Shown: piece after piece, positions 43,103 through 56,235 of the stretch | Layout: every line of letters begins with the position of its first letter | Position numbering within the stretch: position 1 is the first letter of the stretch | Assembly (NCBI GenBank): GCA_019843655.1 | Contig: JACDQD010000010.1 | Location: forward strand, 8,043,637 to 8,107,636 | Direction: 5' to 3' | Origin: Lethocerus indicus | Lineage: Eukaryota; Arthropoda; Insecta; Hemiptera; Belostomatidae | DNA length: 64,000 bases | Notes under the pieces: model-generated | Databases searched by the model: none | What the model saw: the letters and a program-made list of their open reading frames with translations, nothing else | What the model was told of the DNA's origin: nothing | Made by a program: the position numbers and the translations under genes

Positions 43103-46100
43103 TCAATTATTGTTGTCCGCCGGGTTGCATAGTGCGGTAATAACATTGTCGTACTCCTGTAAGCTTGTCTCGAAGGCTTCAAGCTGCCGCGTCAGATCGC
43201 CAACCTGTTCAGCCACTGTAGGCTCGTCAGTTGACCCCTGAAGGGGTGGTGCGCTCTGACACTCCCGGTAGAAAAGCCCCAAATCCGTGTTGGCGTTTGA
43301 ACCGGCAAACGGTGTTTTCTGCAACAGAAGAACGAGATAGTAAAAATTGTTGCTATCCATACCGCAGAAACTTAAAAACAAATATTACATTGTAGGTTCG
43401 TGATGTTTCTGTCTCCTTTCGCTGGTTTGGTCTTTTGCTAAAAGCAAAAGTATAGCAAGAAAATAGCAAAAGACCAAACCAGCGAGAGGAGACAGAAACA
43501 TCACGAACCTACAGTATTCCAACCCCTCGCAGACCACAAAACAGGTATATTAAATATTACATTATTCACACTGAACATACTTAATCAATTTAATACAAAA
43601 ACTATATCGAAAGTACAATCAAATTGACACCATGTACTGAATGATTGGCTAGCTCCTGCTGCATGTGAACTAGCAAAATCTTACATGTCGATGTTAATTA
43701 ATTCAAATTTGGAGTTGAAGAAAAAACCGTGACTCAAGAATGAAATAAAAAATTATTTGCACATTATTATTTGTACCACAGAAACTTAAAAACAAATATT
43801 ACATTATTCACACTAAAAATAATTAATCAATTTATTACATCCTTAATTTTTAACATAATACAAAAACTATATTGAAAGTACAATCAAATTGACATTATGT
43901 ACTGAATGATTGGCTAGTTCCTGCTGCATGTGAACTAGCAAAATCTTACAAAATGTCGATGTTAATTAATTTGAATTTGCAAAACCATGACTCAAGAATG
44001 CAATAAAAAAATCAATTTGTAATTTATCTATCATAAGATATTCAAAAATGATCAAAAACAAACACTTACTTAATTACTTAAATTTCTTAAAAACAAATAT
44101 TTCTCTGTATTTATGTAGTGCAAGTGAGCCACTTTTTGTGACCGGAGGGACCACTTCTCTGATCACTGTCCCTACTTATGAACTAGCTAACATCCATGGA
44201 AAATATTTTTCAAAATGTAGGTTCTTCATGATTCACCAAGGTGGATTTAGAGTACGTTTAATAGGGGAACCCTATTTCTGTTAAAGCCAGAGGGGGAATC
44301 TGGATACGAGTGGGGGTTAAGAGTAGCAATATATTACCAAGTCTACCATAATGAAATCGTCGTGGGATGTAACGGAGGGCGGCCTGGGCGTCGGCGTAAT
44401 GTTGCCGTTGTCGTTGTCGTCGTTCGAAGGGTTGTTCTGCGGCGACTGTAGTCCATTAGTGGGGCTGTCGGGGGGCGAGACCGCAGCCAGCTGGTGCTGG
44501 TTGTTGTGCTGATGGTTGTTCTGCTGGTGGTGCTGTTGCTGAGCAGTGCGCCCCAGGGGAGCCGCCGGTGTCATGAGCAGTCGGCTGAAAGGCACCTCGA
44601 GGTCTGCCGGCTCCTTCCCGCTCGGCCTTACGCTCTCGGCGAAAGCACCGACTTTCAGGGTCTCACTCAGCAGGCTACTGTTGTCGACACTGTCAGAGAC
44701 AAACAATATCGATTACTTTGACTCAAAGCGATTCATTTCATTCCGGCTTTAAGTCCCCTATCCTATTGGGTAAATGTTATTCATTATAGTGTAGTGTTTT
44801 TGAGTGATAGATACAGCCTGTGGACATGCAACTGCTTAATATCGGAATGCTGTGATTAATCAAGGATATGAGGAAGGAGCATCCTAGATCAATTTGGATC
44901 TGATATTATTTTTATGACTGTGAATACAGAAGTCTTTTTAATGCCAATGAAAGAGCACAAATTTCTGATATGTTAAAAAAATAAGTATATTTCCTTCTAA
45001 AAATACCACACGGATGTATTAATATTCAAAAATATTCGCGGTCTTAGTCTTCTTTTTTATGACTATTTTCAATATAATTATTTAAAGCAAACGTCCACAT
45101 ATATTGGCATTTAATCTATAAAGGAAATTTCAATAAGAGCAAAATTTAAATATTCCATTCACATTCGAGAATTAAAGGAGAGAAAACATATTTCATACAT
45201 CATATTTGAACATACTACATTGAAAATACTACTGCCATTAGGCAATAAAATAAACAAATCAAAGCAATTATTAATATATTATGGAACTGAATTTCCCTAA
45301 TACTAAAGCACGGTCATCAAAACATGTTTAATGACAAAGGCCAGATGAAAAGGCTTGAACAATGCATGATCAGAAAAGAAAGGAAAAATGGATGTTGCAT
45401 CACCAGGCATCATGTGTCAATGGAATTTAACCACGTTCTTCTTTTGTTGAATTAACACATTTACACAATGATTAGCTTCTACTACAATGCCTGCTTACAC
45501 ACAAACTCTAATATAAACAGGAAAAGGAAAATTCAACAAAACATATGTTTATCAACAATGCACTTACATGAATTTGATTGTAAACAATAAATATAGCCAC
45601 AATGCAATTATGGTTACAAGCAGTATTATCAGTGGCAATATTATCAGTAATAAGCAGAAATAAGAAAAATACCCTACAGTTAATAATTATTAATTAATAA
45701 ACAATGTACTAAATGTGCATACATAAAATGATAATAAATTATACAAATGATAACAAAACCGTATTTATTTCATATATTTTGCTGTTTTCAATATTAAATA
45801 TATTGAAATAAGCTTGACAAATTCTGATATATATTTTACAATAGATTTTGGTATTTTAAAAAGAATCTCTTTCAGAAAAATAAAATATATATTTGTTGTT
45901 TACTGTGCTAATGTCTTTCTCAATTCAACTAAAGATTGCCCAAATTCAAGATAGGGAAGGTCAATGAAATGAGGGGGGTCAACGACCTCTGGGTATAATT
46001 TAAAAGCTTTTAAAATTCAACAGGAAATGTAAGGTCTCATTGTATATAAATATTCAATGAACCAGGTATCTATCTAATTCATTATTCTTTGTTAAAACGA

Positions 46101-49100
46101 GAGCATATTTGCAACAGCCTTAATATCTTTTAATGCGAACTTTCACTTTTCAATCAAGGCCTAATACGGTACTCGTGCTTTAACCTACACTGAAGACAGT
46201 GAGAAATAGAAAGAGAGAGAGTGAGAGAGAGAGAGAAGGTGAGAGGGGAGGACGTTTATTTTTAGAATACAGGTTTGCTTTTAGGAGGTTCAGCCCCCTT
46301 CCCCCACGTTCTACAGATCTTGTTGCTTCACTTAACCCACATTTGCAACAAGTTTTACCAATATGGATACTGTATGAGTCGGCAAATCACAAGAATAAAA
46401 ATAAAAATTATTGAGCAACGCTAAAAAAAATTCCGTTTACAGCATTTGGAACTGCAAATTTGTTACTGATTGAAACTTGAACTCGTGAAAAAAATTAATT
46501 CTTGTTAGAACTCATACCTGTTATTTGATCTGGCATGTTTTGGGCTGAAATCTGGCCTGAAGTGATCACTCTTCAGCATGATTGAGGTATCCTTACTGTG
46601 TTGAGGTGATATTGTCATTTTAGTTCTGTAAGCCACAGATAGATTTATAGTACCAACTGGGGTGCTTAGTTGTCCCACCCTCACTTGATTGTAACCATCC
46701 CCTGTAATAAATTACAAATTTTATTATAAAATCTGGTAATTAAAAAATTCAATGAACAATTCCTACATTAAATTAATCTCCAATAATCAAGGCTATAAGT
46801 AGTGGGCCTTGTGACAAATGTCAAGGCTTAGAAATGTCATGCATTGATGAAGTTAGCTATTAAAAATTTACTTTCTGACTAATATTTGAGGAACAAAATA
46901 AAAATTAGGAGTTAATTAGTAATTATTTATTACCCTATAAGTTAGAAAAAATAATTTTTATGGCAAAGACAACATCAAAGTGTATATAAGAACAATTCAT
47001 TTTTTATAACTGTGACTTTCGACAATCCAACATAATTGAGTTAGCATTAGACATCAATGGTATCTTCATTGTTATTTAAACCTGATGTTCAAATATATAT
47101 TTCTGTAACAACGTAATATTATTATGTGAAAGAAAAATTCCCACTTTAGATAATATATTATGATAAAAGATAAAAACATTATGTGGACAATGCTACTAAA
47201 CAAAATCCAACCAGAGAAAAGTTTCTATCTGACTTTCACTTTTAAGAAGTTAGAAAAAACTTTTTTGTCCCATAGGAGGTAGGTGAATTTCTGAATGAGA
47301 TTTTGTAAATATAATACATAAACTTAGAATTTTTTAAAATTTAATATCCACAATATCCAAATAGAGAAATTTAAAGAACATATATGTATATATAGTCACA
47401 GTTAATGTGTGATCAATTTTGTAATTCAAAATAATTCAGATAAAAATATTTTGGCATAAGAGTTTAATAATATTCAAATACATGGAAATTCAAAGAAGAA
47501 CAAGGAAGGAAGGAAGGGAGGAAGAAAGAAAGATGAATTGCCGGCAAAAATAGCCAGTAAAGTGACCTTGACCATGAGGAAAATCATCGGAGAGACCACT
47601 AGCACATTTTCAAACAGGAAAGTACATACCATTCAAGGTCTCATTACACTGTTCACTATTCTGAACCAATCACTTCCTTTTCACAATATATTTTCTACAT
47701 CAGATAACTGAATTTTAATACAAACAATACTCAATGACTTTTCAAGTGTATCAAAAGCAATAGACTTTTCTGAGAAATGTCAAATCAGACTTGGGGGCAT
47801 GTAAATTTGAATAGCTGTCTGATCGGTATACTCTTCAGCCTTGACAATTTGTACAAGGACCCCCTAACTGTAAATGAAGGCCAAATGTTTCTTTAATATA
47901 TGTCAGTTTTTTTATAACTTGTTAGAAGTCAAGTTAAAATTAATATTGAAGCAATCGAAACGCAGACATAAGCTCCAAATATTTGTATTTCCATAAATTA
48001 ATTACACGGCATTTTTTTCCTCGTGTCCTAGGACTATCAAACTCTTTTAACTCGATCAAATAATCTGATGACTAATCGAGAACTGGAAACGTTCAATCAG
48101 CGTTTTCTTAATCGGCCGCAATTTTAAATGATGATTAATGAAACTGTTACGTAAGTGTGCTCCTGAACTTTCAACATTCATTTCTAAAATGCAAGAATGG
48201 CAATAAAGTAGTTTTATTTTCTGATTTATTGCGCTATTAGACTGTTAATGTTAATTACCATGAAACTTACATCTCCCTAACTCATTTTTTAGTAAATATA
48301 AATAGTATTCAATCTATTTATTTAATCATTTGGAGATAATCGATTCTGACAACAATGAAACTAACCTAAATTGTGAAACTGGGGTTCGCCAACGTATATC
48401 CTATAACAGATGACGTACGAGTCAGGGCCCTGCCTCCGCGAAAGCTTGTACGCCGGCGTCACTCTAGTGACGGAGACGAGGCTCTTCAGGAGTATTCCCA
48501 TCCGGTTGTAAACGGTGTACGTCACCCTGACTGACGGGTCGGTGATCTCGGGGAGTACGCCGACACACCAGGTCTCGAGTATCATCGTGTCGCCTTCGAC
48601 GGTCCGCAGAGAGATCTCGACGCAGAGCGGAAGCCGAGAGCCGCCGTTGTACATAGCGCTCTTTGCCTGGGCGAGAACTTCAGGCAAGTCATTAATGGCC
48701 AAGTTGAACTGCAAGAAAACATAAGAACTCAAAGTTTCGGATAATGACCACACATAAATATCATTAATTCATATTTTCTTAGGACCATTACAGCTTTTTT
48801 TCCCCTTTATTTTTGTACAATCAACTATTAGTACAATGGTTGAATGTATTGTTTTTTTTCCGCATGAAGGACTTGATAAAAGAAACCACCCGATGGTGGC
48901 ACTTTTGAGACATGAGAACAGTTACGGCTTCGGACTAAGGAGATCTCTAGGCCAGTGGTGTTTTAGCAGACGGGCGGGGGATAATGGATGGGTAAAAGAG
49001 GAAAGGACCTGAACGAATGGTTAGGATGAGGAGAAAGACGGAGTGGAACTTCAGGAACTGGGATTTTGCGACTTCATCGACTGTTGGTATGTTGAGGTCA

Positions 49101-51040
49101 TTGTGGATTGTTCGGTTAAAAACATACCGTGGAGCATTAAGGATGGCATGAAGGACTTTTGACTGGAATCTCTGGATGCGGGCGATGTTGGATTCCTTGG
49201 CAGAACCCCATAGTTCTATTCCGTAAGTTCATGTCAGTTTTAATATGGCTTTATATATTGTCAGTTTGTTGGCTATTGTAAGTTTTGATGTCCTTTTCAA
49301 AAGAGGTCCAAATTTATGTCAGGTATGGGGGTACCATTACAGCTATGTTCAAATAATGAATGGTGGGTTGTTGAATTGAACTAAATTTCTCTCTCTGGTG
49401 CAGTTCTCTGTTTTAACGGGAAAGTTTACCCAGCAATTATCTTCTATTATAATAGAATTGGCTCTCCCCAATTAAGCAATTGACATTTGCAATGTGGAGT
49501 AGGCAGAAATGAAATATCTAAATCATTATCTATTTATTGATATATATTATATCCCAACTAAATCTAAATCTCCTTTTAGATTTTAAATCTGGAAAGGAAT
49601 ATAATGGGCTGACTGAATCTACCTCACTTAACATTCAATTAAGCAATTGAGCTCAATTTCTCTCCCTGGTGGAATTTTCTCAGTTTCTTTTATTTTTTAA
49701 TAGGAATGCTGAATCAGCAATTCTCTTGTATTATATTTTATATTTTCGCACCTTTACATTTTCATCCTATTTCTCTGAAGGAGATTCGATATCACTCCAT
49801 CAGAGATATGGAAAATTATTGAATTCAGTTTTCAATGATGATGTGCAAAATAAAGGTGAAAACATTTTATTTCAAAATATTTTGTTCCTGTAAAAAAAAG
49901 TCCAAACGGGATTTAAAACTTAGATCAGGCAATAGAATGAGAAAATGACTATGAGTGCATTGATACTACTGAAATAACAAACCCATTTATTAAACAATGA
50001 GTGACACAGAAAATGAACTTTCCCTTACTTTCCATTCTCAACAAATTAAAAGCATTTTCTAAATGACTTAAATAATTTGAACTGTGTTTCTTTGTTTAGA
50101 TATATTTACTACAAAAACAATTTTAATTTTGTTTAAATTTATCATATAAGCTCATCAATAGTTAAACTTTAGTTAATACACTTTTTTAATGGAAATAATT
50201 CATCAGAAAATTAATTAAGAAAACATAAATTAAATAAATTCCGTTCCAATGAGTGATTTGGTTCAATGGCAATTTACACTGATGAAATGCCGTGTTAAAA
50301 TGTTCAACTGAATGTAACTAATGAAGAGACGCACCAGAGACTCCTTAATTGAAATAACTGAACTGCATTTCTTGTTAGTTAAATCAGTCCTGTTTCTTAA
50401 ACTAATTACTAATCACAAATCTGGCATAATTAATTCAAACATAAAATGGTACAAAATAAATGGGTAATTGGCAATTGGTTTTATGATATTAAAGTAATGC
50501 TTAAATAAACCAAAATCTTCCAAGGCCGAAAGTAACAAGTTATGTCACATGTGAAACAGTGCATCTAAGCTGAGACATCAGTATAAAAAAACAGTTTCAG
50601 TATAATGCTTTAAAGAGTTATGTAAGACAGACCGACTTTAGGCCAATGATGTCACATAGACTGTTTCTTCTTATGATAAAGGTTTTTTTTACTGGTAAAA
50701 AAAGTACGTGTTCAGCCAGTTTACTTGTTATCAATACAAGTAAAGTAGATTAAATTTATATGAAATATAAGACACTTTAATCAGAGTAGTATAAAAATGA
50801 CTAAAGTTAATTCTAATAACTCTAATAAATTTTTTTTTAAGTAACCAGTTATTTCTGGTTTCCACAGTAAAGGTAAAAAGAACTTACCCAATCCGTTCCT
50901 GATGTTTGAGGATTACACTTTGTATGAATTTTGTCACCCATTCTTGATTGAACAATTATCTGGGCAGATTTTAGGGCCAGAAACTTTGTAAATTTGTCCA
51001 AATCCTTTTTGTCCTGAGCACTCAACTTTGTACAAGCCAT
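43103..51040 (-). CDS. ATG13: Autophagy-related protein 13
   Basis: Five coding exons on the minus strand: 50888-51040, 48366-48708, 46518-46701, 44338-44689 and 43103-43318, encoding 415 residues (human 517). The HORMA domain covers about residues 10-195 ([97 protein letters not shown]). The following linker is disordered, rich in Gln, Asn, His, Pro and Ser, and shorter than in vertebrates. Near its end HDDFIMVDL (339-342 FIMV) is the conserved ATG8-binding LIR. The C-terminus ([14 protein letters not shown]) matches the family. ATG13 links ULK1/Atg1 to FIP200/RB1CC1 and ATG101 to start autophagosome formation. Introns carry a LINE fragment (intron 1) and a foldback retroelement (intron 4). 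Confidence 0.94.
43366..43985. repeat. Tandem segmental duplication in ATG13 intron 4
   Basis: Two copies of a segment of about 200 bp lie in direct order (43366-43728, interrupted by copy B of the foldback element, and 43780-43985). They share long blocks such as GTACTGAATGATTGGCTAG and CATGTGAACTAGCAAAATC, with small indels. Copy 2 preserves the uninterrupted insertion site. Confidence 0.85.
43391..43551. mobile_element. Retroelement-like foldback insertion, copy B (ATG13 intron 4)
   Basis: The 161-bp insertion is flanked by an exact 11-bp duplication (AAATATTACAT at 43380-43390 and 43552-43562). Its arms, 43391-43440 and 43464-43513, form an almost perfect 50-bp inverted repeat around a 23-bp centre. 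The tail, AAAACAGGTATATT, is the inverse of the beginning of copy A. The duplicated host segment holds the empty site at 43794-43804, which proves the ends. Confidence 0.8.
46209..46247. repeat. (GA)n-rich microsatellite
   Basis: Imperfect GA run in ATG13 intron 3. The ORF across it is an artefact. Confidence 0.85.
47503..47533. repeat. (AAGG)n-like purine microsatellite
   Basis: GGAAGGAAGG units run into GAAAGAAAG, in ATG13 intron 2. Confidence 0.85.
48900..49320 (-). mobile_element. Jockey-type non-LTR retrotransposon fragment (3' end of the reverse transcriptase ORF)
   Basis: The minus strand reads [18 protein letters not shown], a stop in place of Trp, then [36 protein letters not shown] and [11 protein letters not shown]. 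This is the conserved region after the reverse transcriptase domain in Jockey-group LINEs. A frameshift follows before an [13 protein letters not shown] segment. The copy is truncated and inactive, inside ATG13 intron 1. Confidence 0.8.
49321..50887. other. Rest of ATG13 intron 1, nothing recognised
   Basis: AT-rich, with a chance ORF at 49669-49893. Short similar blocks near 49380 and 49650 (CTCTCCCTGGTG-like) hint at an old repeat, but no ends are visible. Confidence 0.5.
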
Positions 51041-51166
51041 TATTTTTTAATAATCAGTTGGAAAAGAACACTGTATAAATGTTTATCAGACAGAGGCTGT
51101 TTAAAAAACCAAAGTGATAATAACACTGTTCACCATAGACACAATACACTGTCAGCTCACTATTTC
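51041..51166 (-). other. ATG13: 5' UTR part of the ATG13 start-codon exon
   Basis: A TTTCTAG acceptor at 51167-51168 (minus strand) precedes the start codon by 126 nt with a pyrimidine-rich tract upstream. This indicates at least one further 5' exon. Confidence 0.45.
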
Positions 51167-54100
51167 CTAGAAAGGAAAAAAATTACATTAATTAATAACT
51201 CACTGTTACTAACTGGGAAACAGATAAAGGCAGTAATCTGTTTTATCAGACAGATGGGGGGGGGGTCAAGTCCGTAATGGCCAAAGTAAAAAATTTAAAT
51301 AGCAAAACTTTTTTTTACCCTATCTTATATTCTATTCCTGGCGAGGGTTAAGAGTGCAAAGTTTATCTGGCTTAAAAGATAATCTCTGGCCTGTCAAAAT
51401 TAATATTGCTGGGTATAGGAAAATTTCTAGAACCAATAAATATAAATCGATATCTGAGTGAAATATAAAAATAATATAAGATATAACATGATGATATAAT
51501 ATTAAAGGAAATACTACTGAACAAGGTTTAGTTTTAAATAATTGTTATGTAACAAGGCACCCCCAACAACATAATTGATGCCGAGGATCAGAAAGCATAT
51601 CAGTGATAATTTATGAATTTGTTGAATTAAGAAGCAGGGAAAATTATGAAGTAGATATTTATGTACATAGTATTCATAATAATCCAATTCACTGACATAC
51701 TTGTAAAACTGATCTATGCAATTTACATTGTAATTTTACCGCTAAGCTATTACATGTGCATCTCCTCCATTACATAACTTATAAGCTCTGTTCTACTGTT
51801 TTCAATTCTAACTTTAAACAACAATTCCTGCCAACAAACTAAATAAAATTAAAAATATATTTCTAAATGCTATATATCTTTTTTCAAAAGAAATAATAAA
51901 AGAATTGCAGGAAAATAACATTTTAAGGCCATAAGATTTAAAAGTACACTAGTTTATTAGTATTAAATATCTCATCATTATTTTTCTTGTGTTTGCATAT
52001 TATTTTTTGGCTGGGGTCTGGCTTTGATCTTGTTTAATCATTTTCACTTTTTACCTAATACAACTGGAACAAAACATAAAATGCTACCATAATGTATATA
52101 AACTTAATGACTGTTGTAAATAAGACTATGAAAAAATGGGATCCGTTATCATGTGAGAATTCTTATCTAACAAAAAACTAGGGCAAACATTAACCGAATC
52201 TATCGAAGAGCTATAAAATTACCATTGGACCTTGGCAACAATAATACTACAGTTTGAAAGTTTAACTTAGGTTAATTTCCACACAGTACTTTATACACAT
52301 AAGCAGAACCAGAACAATTTTTTTCTAAATTAAATGCAGCAATTTAATTAAGTTAACTGAGCAAAGTAAATTTTTTCCTTTGGTCAAATGGTTATCCCTA
52401 TAGCATTCTCTCTTGTATTATATACAACAAGTAAAAATATATAAATATTACAGTAAATAATTAATCATAACACATAATGGAACAATACAATTGGAACAGA
52501 AAAAAAACAGATTGCAACACTGCAACAGGAAGAAGCATGCGAAGAGGGAAATTCCAATCCAAGGTAGCATTCTTTCATACAATGGGGAGTGTGTTATCGT
52601 AATATAGAAGGTTAGCGTAATAGAATAAGGGTTAACATTCTTCAACTGCTTAGCAAACATGTTATATTATATTAAAAAAAGGCATTAAAATTGGAAATAA
52701 AAAAGCCATTTAATGAAAAAGTATATAATCTTCTAGGTAGTGTTTCAAATGGTGAGCATGTATGAGTGTGTAACTGTATAATATTTATACAATATGTAAA
52801 ATAAATGAGATAAATTATTAGATAAACTAAATTTTTTTGACATGACATAGAACATATTTTGAAACATCCAGTGTTCAAATTAACTAAAATCTAGTAGGTA
52901 TCAACAGAATTAGTCAACATGCAAGAGTTTATTGCAGTATTATAAAACAGATAAGAATGTGCCATGAACTTTATAATCTCTGATAAATTTACTGTGGCAG
53001 TGTTCAAATGTTCAAGGGGACTGCATTGGGCTATTAACGCTAATTCGGTAAGGAACTGAATCAAACTTAAACGTGAAAGATAACATGTTTTCATGTCTAC
53101 AATGAGCAGCCAAATTCGAATTTCCAGTTTTGTATTAAATAAGACGACTGTTGTGCCACCAATAATGAAATTGTGCAATCATGAGGGTAAACATTTTCTG
53201 AAGAGATGAGAATTCTGCAATAACTTCAAGTAAACTACATGAGACAACACTCAAGATATTAACTCAATATTGTTTTTTTTAAACTGGTAAAAACCTCTTA
53301 ATATCAAAACAAGGTCACAAATGTTAGGTGCAACAACTTTAGACATTATCTGCAATCAGTTGGGTGCAATATTATTCCTAGGCAACAATTAGAAATCATT
53401 ATACTTGTTTAGTTGAGAATTAAGAAATATCTCCAATCAAGCTAATTGATCAAGACAATTAATACAAATCAATAAAATGTTTAAAAAATAAATTTAAACA
53501 AGTAAATAACTATACATTAATTTCAAATATTTTAAACAGTTATGATAATGGAAGGTAAATACAGCAGGGGTAAGTGAACTACATGGATAATCTCTATTAG
53601 TTGTAAATTATCTACAGACAGTTCATTTCAAGATATCGTTACAACTGTTATTTGCTTGTTCAGTGATTTCAAATAGTAAAGTTATTCAAGGATGGGTGAA
53701 AAAAATCAACTTCAATATTCCAATATTGTAAATCATTCTGTCTTCCAACCATGCTTCTAAGTGCAAAAGGAATTTAATAATGAAAGTAAAATTGTGAAAA
53801 ATATACAGAACCAAATTAATGTATTAAATTATTTTTTTAAATTATATTAAGGCCAAATAGTCTTTCAGAAATATTGTTCAATATGTTACTGACAATTAAG
53901 TGCCCTGAAATTGTGTCAAATGTCAACTCGTTAAAAAGTAAACATTTTTGAGAAAATGTAGCAATCATATACAACCATGAAATTGACAGGTATGAAACAC
54001 ATGTTCTGAAGATTCCTCCACACAGTTAATACAATTTTACTTAATAATTTTACCTTTTAAATTTCTAATATGGATATGAAAACAACTAAATTTCACAAGG

Positions 54101-54790
54101 TAACTTAAAACTACCAGTGGAAAAATCATAAACAAAAAAGAAAGTGTCAACATTCCTTAACAGGATTCCAAGGAACCATGCCCTATGCCAATATTGAGAG
54201 CAGTGAAGAAATGGTTACATAATACATAATAATACTACATTCAGTCATACAAGCCAAGAAGTTAACTTAATAATATGTCAAGACAAGAAAAGATTGGTTG
54301 GCAATGAAACAAACAGTACTGTTATTAATGCATACCAACAAGATGTACGTTTGTTCATTAAGAACCATTAAATAAATTCAATTCAGTAATTATAACTACT
54401 GGATTCCACAAATTTGATAACATTTGAAACTTTGTACTAGGCAGGAAACATAATTGAGGTTTATGCCAAATGATTGCTTCTTAACACAGAACTGTACTAA
54501 AATTGGTTCAAGCAATGAAACAATTACAAAAGATTACATTGTCATACTATGAAAGCAGTTGGTAATGGAAGACTAAAGAAAAACTAGCTGTAAAGATATT
54601 AATGTATGGGGAACAGAAAAGGTCTGTTAATAAATAAGATTAAGGATAAGGAAATATAATTGGGTAATTTTAATTAATGGGTCCAAGAAACTTTCAAAGA
54701 GTCAGATCCCAGCAAACCGGAATCAACTATATGATAGCAACAAGATTGTTTTTCCTCTTACTCAAATTGTACTAAAATAGTTTCTTATAG
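51167..54790. other. Probable 5' UTR intron of ATG13, nothing recognised
   Basis: AT-rich sequence lies between the 5' UTR acceptor and a CpG-rich block. ORFs at 52448, 52672 and 52891 show no domain. Confidence 0.5.
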
Positions 54791-54799
54791 CGGAGTAAA

Positions 54800-55480
54800 T
54801 TGGGACTAAAGTATTGTCACATTGGCAGGGCACCGTTGTAAGCACGAGGCGGACGTGTATCGTTCCTTATAAGAGAGAAAGAAAGAAATAAGGAAAGGGG
54901 GCCTAATCGGGAAGGAATTCTACAGACCGGCCGGGATATCGGAGACGAGGCGGAAGGGAGTATAACCTTTGAGGGGGGGGATTTTAAATATAGAAGTCTG
55001 TCACTGACCCACCCGAAGGCGGCCACCACCCCCATTTTTTAGGCGCCGTTCCAAGGGCGTAACCCGGCGCCTAAGTCACGATCGAAACCGAAATTGGGGT
55101 TAGGATCAAATACCTGGGTTTAGTAGCGAGCATATGCTCCTGAAAGACCGTGAAACGTGGGGCTCACCAGAATTGGGGGCGTGATGTGTGTACCGGCGTA
55201 CTCCGGGCCTACGGCATGGCTGCGGTGGCGGCGAGTCGGGAAGTCGGAAGGGGGGCGAAACAAACGAGAAAACTACTGGCAAACTGAGTGCATATGCGAA
55301 ACGCCGTAACGCAAGTTGAAGCGGCGGAGGCGGCCAGACGACTGGGAGGCGCCAGAAGCGCGGCGTGACGTCACGACACGCCATACCCCCACTACAGGCC
55401 CTTTTCGACTAATCGCCTTACTACACGTCTCCCCAGAGCCCCGGCTTCTTACTACGAGATGATAAAACGCCCTTTCAGTA
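54800..55480 (-). promoter_or_regulatory. ATG13: CpG-rich promoter block of ATG13 with first-exon donor
   Basis: The block switches sharply from AT-rich intron to CpG-rich DNA. On the minus strand a strong donor (CCCAG/GTATTT) ends a candidate first exon at 55114. A perfect CRE lies about 250 bp upstream of it. This places the ATG13 transcription start near 55.2-55.35 kb. Confidence 0.45.
55366..55373. promoter_or_regulatory. CRE/ATF palindrome in the ATG13 promoter block
   Basis: A perfect TGACGTCA lies upstream of the candidate first exon of ATG13. The same octamer sits 85 bp upstream of the Nxt1 start codon. Confidence 0.45.
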
Positions 55481-56069
55481 AAAGCCCGAAAACGAAAGTA
55501 CAGTTTTTAACGCGCCAAATATGACAATTTTATACGGTGACTAGCTCCTTCTCATCGGGGATTTCGGGGTTCTGCAGTTTTTAACTCCCTGCCCCGGGGC
55601 TTCCAGCTTCTGTATCTCAAGAGTGTCCCCTATGATTTATCGTCGGATTTTTCAACACAATTCTCCACCTTTTAAAGTCTGGGTGCAACACTTTTTGACT
55701 GTGTCACGGCCAGACGAACACCATTAGAGTTTAAATTTATTAAATAAAGATGGACATACACAGGTCTGGCGAAGAACCCCCGTCACTACACTGCTACTAT
55801 GATATATGGGAATTCACACCAAAGTTCGCCTAGGTGATTTGGTCCTGTGCTAGACTGGTAATGGCATAACATTAGACAACCCGTCGCTTCATATTGTTAA
55901 CTGTATTATGGGAAGGTTAACTGGAAATTCTACTTTTGATAACGCTAATTTTTTTATGTTTACGCTATTATCTGGCTTTTCGCCCTCGTCTGTCTTAATA
56001 GTGCAGCGATACCGGTGGCAGGACTGCGTCGGGGACCGACATTTGTAGGCGTCTCAAAGATTTACTTTC

Positions 56070-56235
56070 TTACTTGTTTTTTTGGCTTCTCACCGACGTC
56101 AGTAGTAGTACAGTGATCACGAATACGGGCTGTATAAATAGTGCTGACAGGTTGCACAATCGAGTAAGCACATCGCTAATTTACGGATGAAATGTTACTG
56201 AAGGTGGTGTGAAGCCGAAGCCGGTCTAGCGTGAG
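56070..56235. mobile_element. Decayed relative of the foldback/hammerhead family
   Basis: On the plus strand, 56195-56230 reads ACTGAAGGTGG...GCCGAAGCCGGTCTAGC. This is the copy A core with two core bases changed. A complementary remnant (GGCTTCTCACCGACGTCAGT) lies at about 56083-56104, so the pair is inverted. Ends are not visible. Confidence 0.4.

Noticed and set aside
44494..44752. Plus-strand ORFs ([13 protein letters not shown])
   Set aside because: Antisense shadow of the Gln-rich ATG13 exon 4.
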